This document shows, piece after piece, positions 4,607 through 5,184 of a stretch of 5,184 nt of DNA (position 1 is its first letter; each line of letters begins with the position of its first letter). The translations under genes and the position numbers were made by a program. The notes below the pieces were generated by a model that ran no database searches, was not told the origin of the DNA, and worked only from the letters and a program-made list of their open reading frames with translations. Source of the DNA: Clostridia bacterium (lineage in GTDB: Bacteria > Bacillota > Clostridia > Oscillospirales > Acutalibacteraceae); the NCBI GenBank assembly GCA_900772705.1, contig CAAGRQ010000023.1, positions 1-5,184 of the forward strand, written 5' to 3'.

Positions 4607-5184
4607 ATGGCAGTATTCAGACCGTTCAGGGCATTTCGCCCCGCAATAAAAAATCAGAGCCTTATTCCGGCATTACCCTATGATGTTATGAACAGTGACG
4701 AGGCAAGAGAAAAAGTTAAAGATAATCCGCTGTCTTTCCTGCACATAGATAAAGCGGAAATAGATTTGCCGAAGGGGACGGACCCTTACAGTGCGCAGGT
4801 TTATGAAAAGGCTCGTGAAAATCTTCTTGCCATGGAGAAGAACGGAGACCTTATACAAGACGATTCGCCGTGCCTTTATATTTACCGAGAAGTGATGAAC
4901 GGCAGGTCGCAGACCGGAATTGTAGGCTGTGCATCCATAGATGATTATATAAATAATGTTATTAAAAAGCACGAACACACTCTGGCGAAAAAAGAACAGG
5001 ACAGAATAAATCATGTAAATGTTTGCAACGCAAACACCGGACCGATTTTTCTTACTTACAGAAAAAGAGACGATATTGAGCAAATTGTATCTTTGTGGAT
5101 AAAGGAACATTCTCCCGTGTATGACTTCGACTTTGAGGGAGTTAGGCAGACTGTTTGGGTTATAGATAATGTGGCTGTTTCAAA
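4607..5184 (+). CDS. DUF1015 family protein, N-terminal part (runs off window)
   Basis: The open frame runs for 192 codons to the window end without a stop. It opens MAVFRPFRAFRPAIKNQSLI, then PALPYDVMNSDEAR (21-34) and PLSFLHIDKAEIDL (41-54). These are the 'R.fra.rp', 'A.PYDV...EAR' and 'P.SFL.v' blocks of DUF1015. KKHEHTLAKKEQDRINHVNV (120-139) and NTGPIFLTY (143-151) match its 'KHE.T...KE.DR' and 'gPiF..Y' segments. The family is cytosolic, about 400 aa and of unknown biochemical role; in many Clostridia it lies near serine-biosynthesis genes (recalled, not checked here). AAGGAG (4595-4600) lies six bases before ATG. The gene has its own promoter and is separated from the tail operon by a terminator, so it is probably a chromosomal neighbour rather than part of the tail system. 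Confidence 0.88.
   Translation, partial: MAVFRPFRAFRPAIKNQSLIPALPYDVMNSDEAREKVKDNPLSFLHIDKAEIDLPKGTDPYSAQVYEKARENLLAMEKNGDLIQDDSPCLYIYREVMNGRSQTGIVGCASIDDYINNVIKKHEHTLAKKEQDRINHVNVCNANTGPIFLTYRKRDDIEQIVSLWIKEHSPVYDFDFEGVRQTVWVIDNVAVS

Noticed and set aside
4673..5110. 145-aa reverse-strand open frame
   Set aside because: It lies entirely within the DUF1015 reading frame, whose motifs are clear. The reverse product has no family resemblance and no upstream ribosome site was evident.

Overview
The window carries the distal end (hub, spike, baseplate and fibre) of a contractile phage-tail-like gene cluster, followed by a terminator and the start of an apparently chromosomal gene. Base composition is moderate. 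Shine-Dalgarno sites are strong (AAGGAG/GGAGG types), and the proteins resemble PBSX-type tail proteins of Firmicutes. The fibre N-terminus is of a kind common in Clostridia. Together these suggest a low-to-mid GC Gram-positive anaerobe, probably in Clostridia (Ruminococcus/Eubacterium-like). This is inference, as no rRNA or other taxonomic marker is present.

Layout, all on the + strand. The last codons of an upstream gene (1-35) overlap a 135-aa protein (22-429) that looks like a tail terminator or completion protein. A previously unlisted 34-aa ORF (422-526) follows. Next come a LysM-bearing tail protein (528-1043), a gpD/XkdQ-like hub (1031-1984), a Mu gp45-like spike (1971-2333), a gp25/XkdS-position baseplate wedge protein (2326-2598), a baseplate J protein (2591-3628), an unrecognised protein in the gp7/tail protein I position (3618-4028) and a very short tail fibre (4033-4509). 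Almost every junction overlaps by 8-14 bases or leaves a gap of 1-4 bases, so this is one translationally coupled operon. It ends at a strong rho-independent terminator (4529-4571). A near-consensus sigma-A promoter (4524-4552) is embedded in the terminator's left arm and reads into a DUF1015 gene (4607 to the window end).

Working model. LysM protein, hub and spike form the central piercing device. The gp25-like, J and gp7-position proteins form the surrounding wedges. The short fibre gives target recognition. Sheath, tube, tape measure, ATPase and any capsid genes are not visible and could lie upstream. No holin, endolysin, integrase, capsid or packaging gene lies between the fibre and the DUF1015 gene. 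The cluster could therefore be a prophage end, a tailocin (phage-tail-like bacteriocin) or a domesticated contractile injection system; the window alone cannot decide. The most notable findings are the promoter nested in the terminator, the uncharacterised 34-aa ORF, the minimal fibre and spike, and the lack of a tape-measure gene just before the LysM gene.
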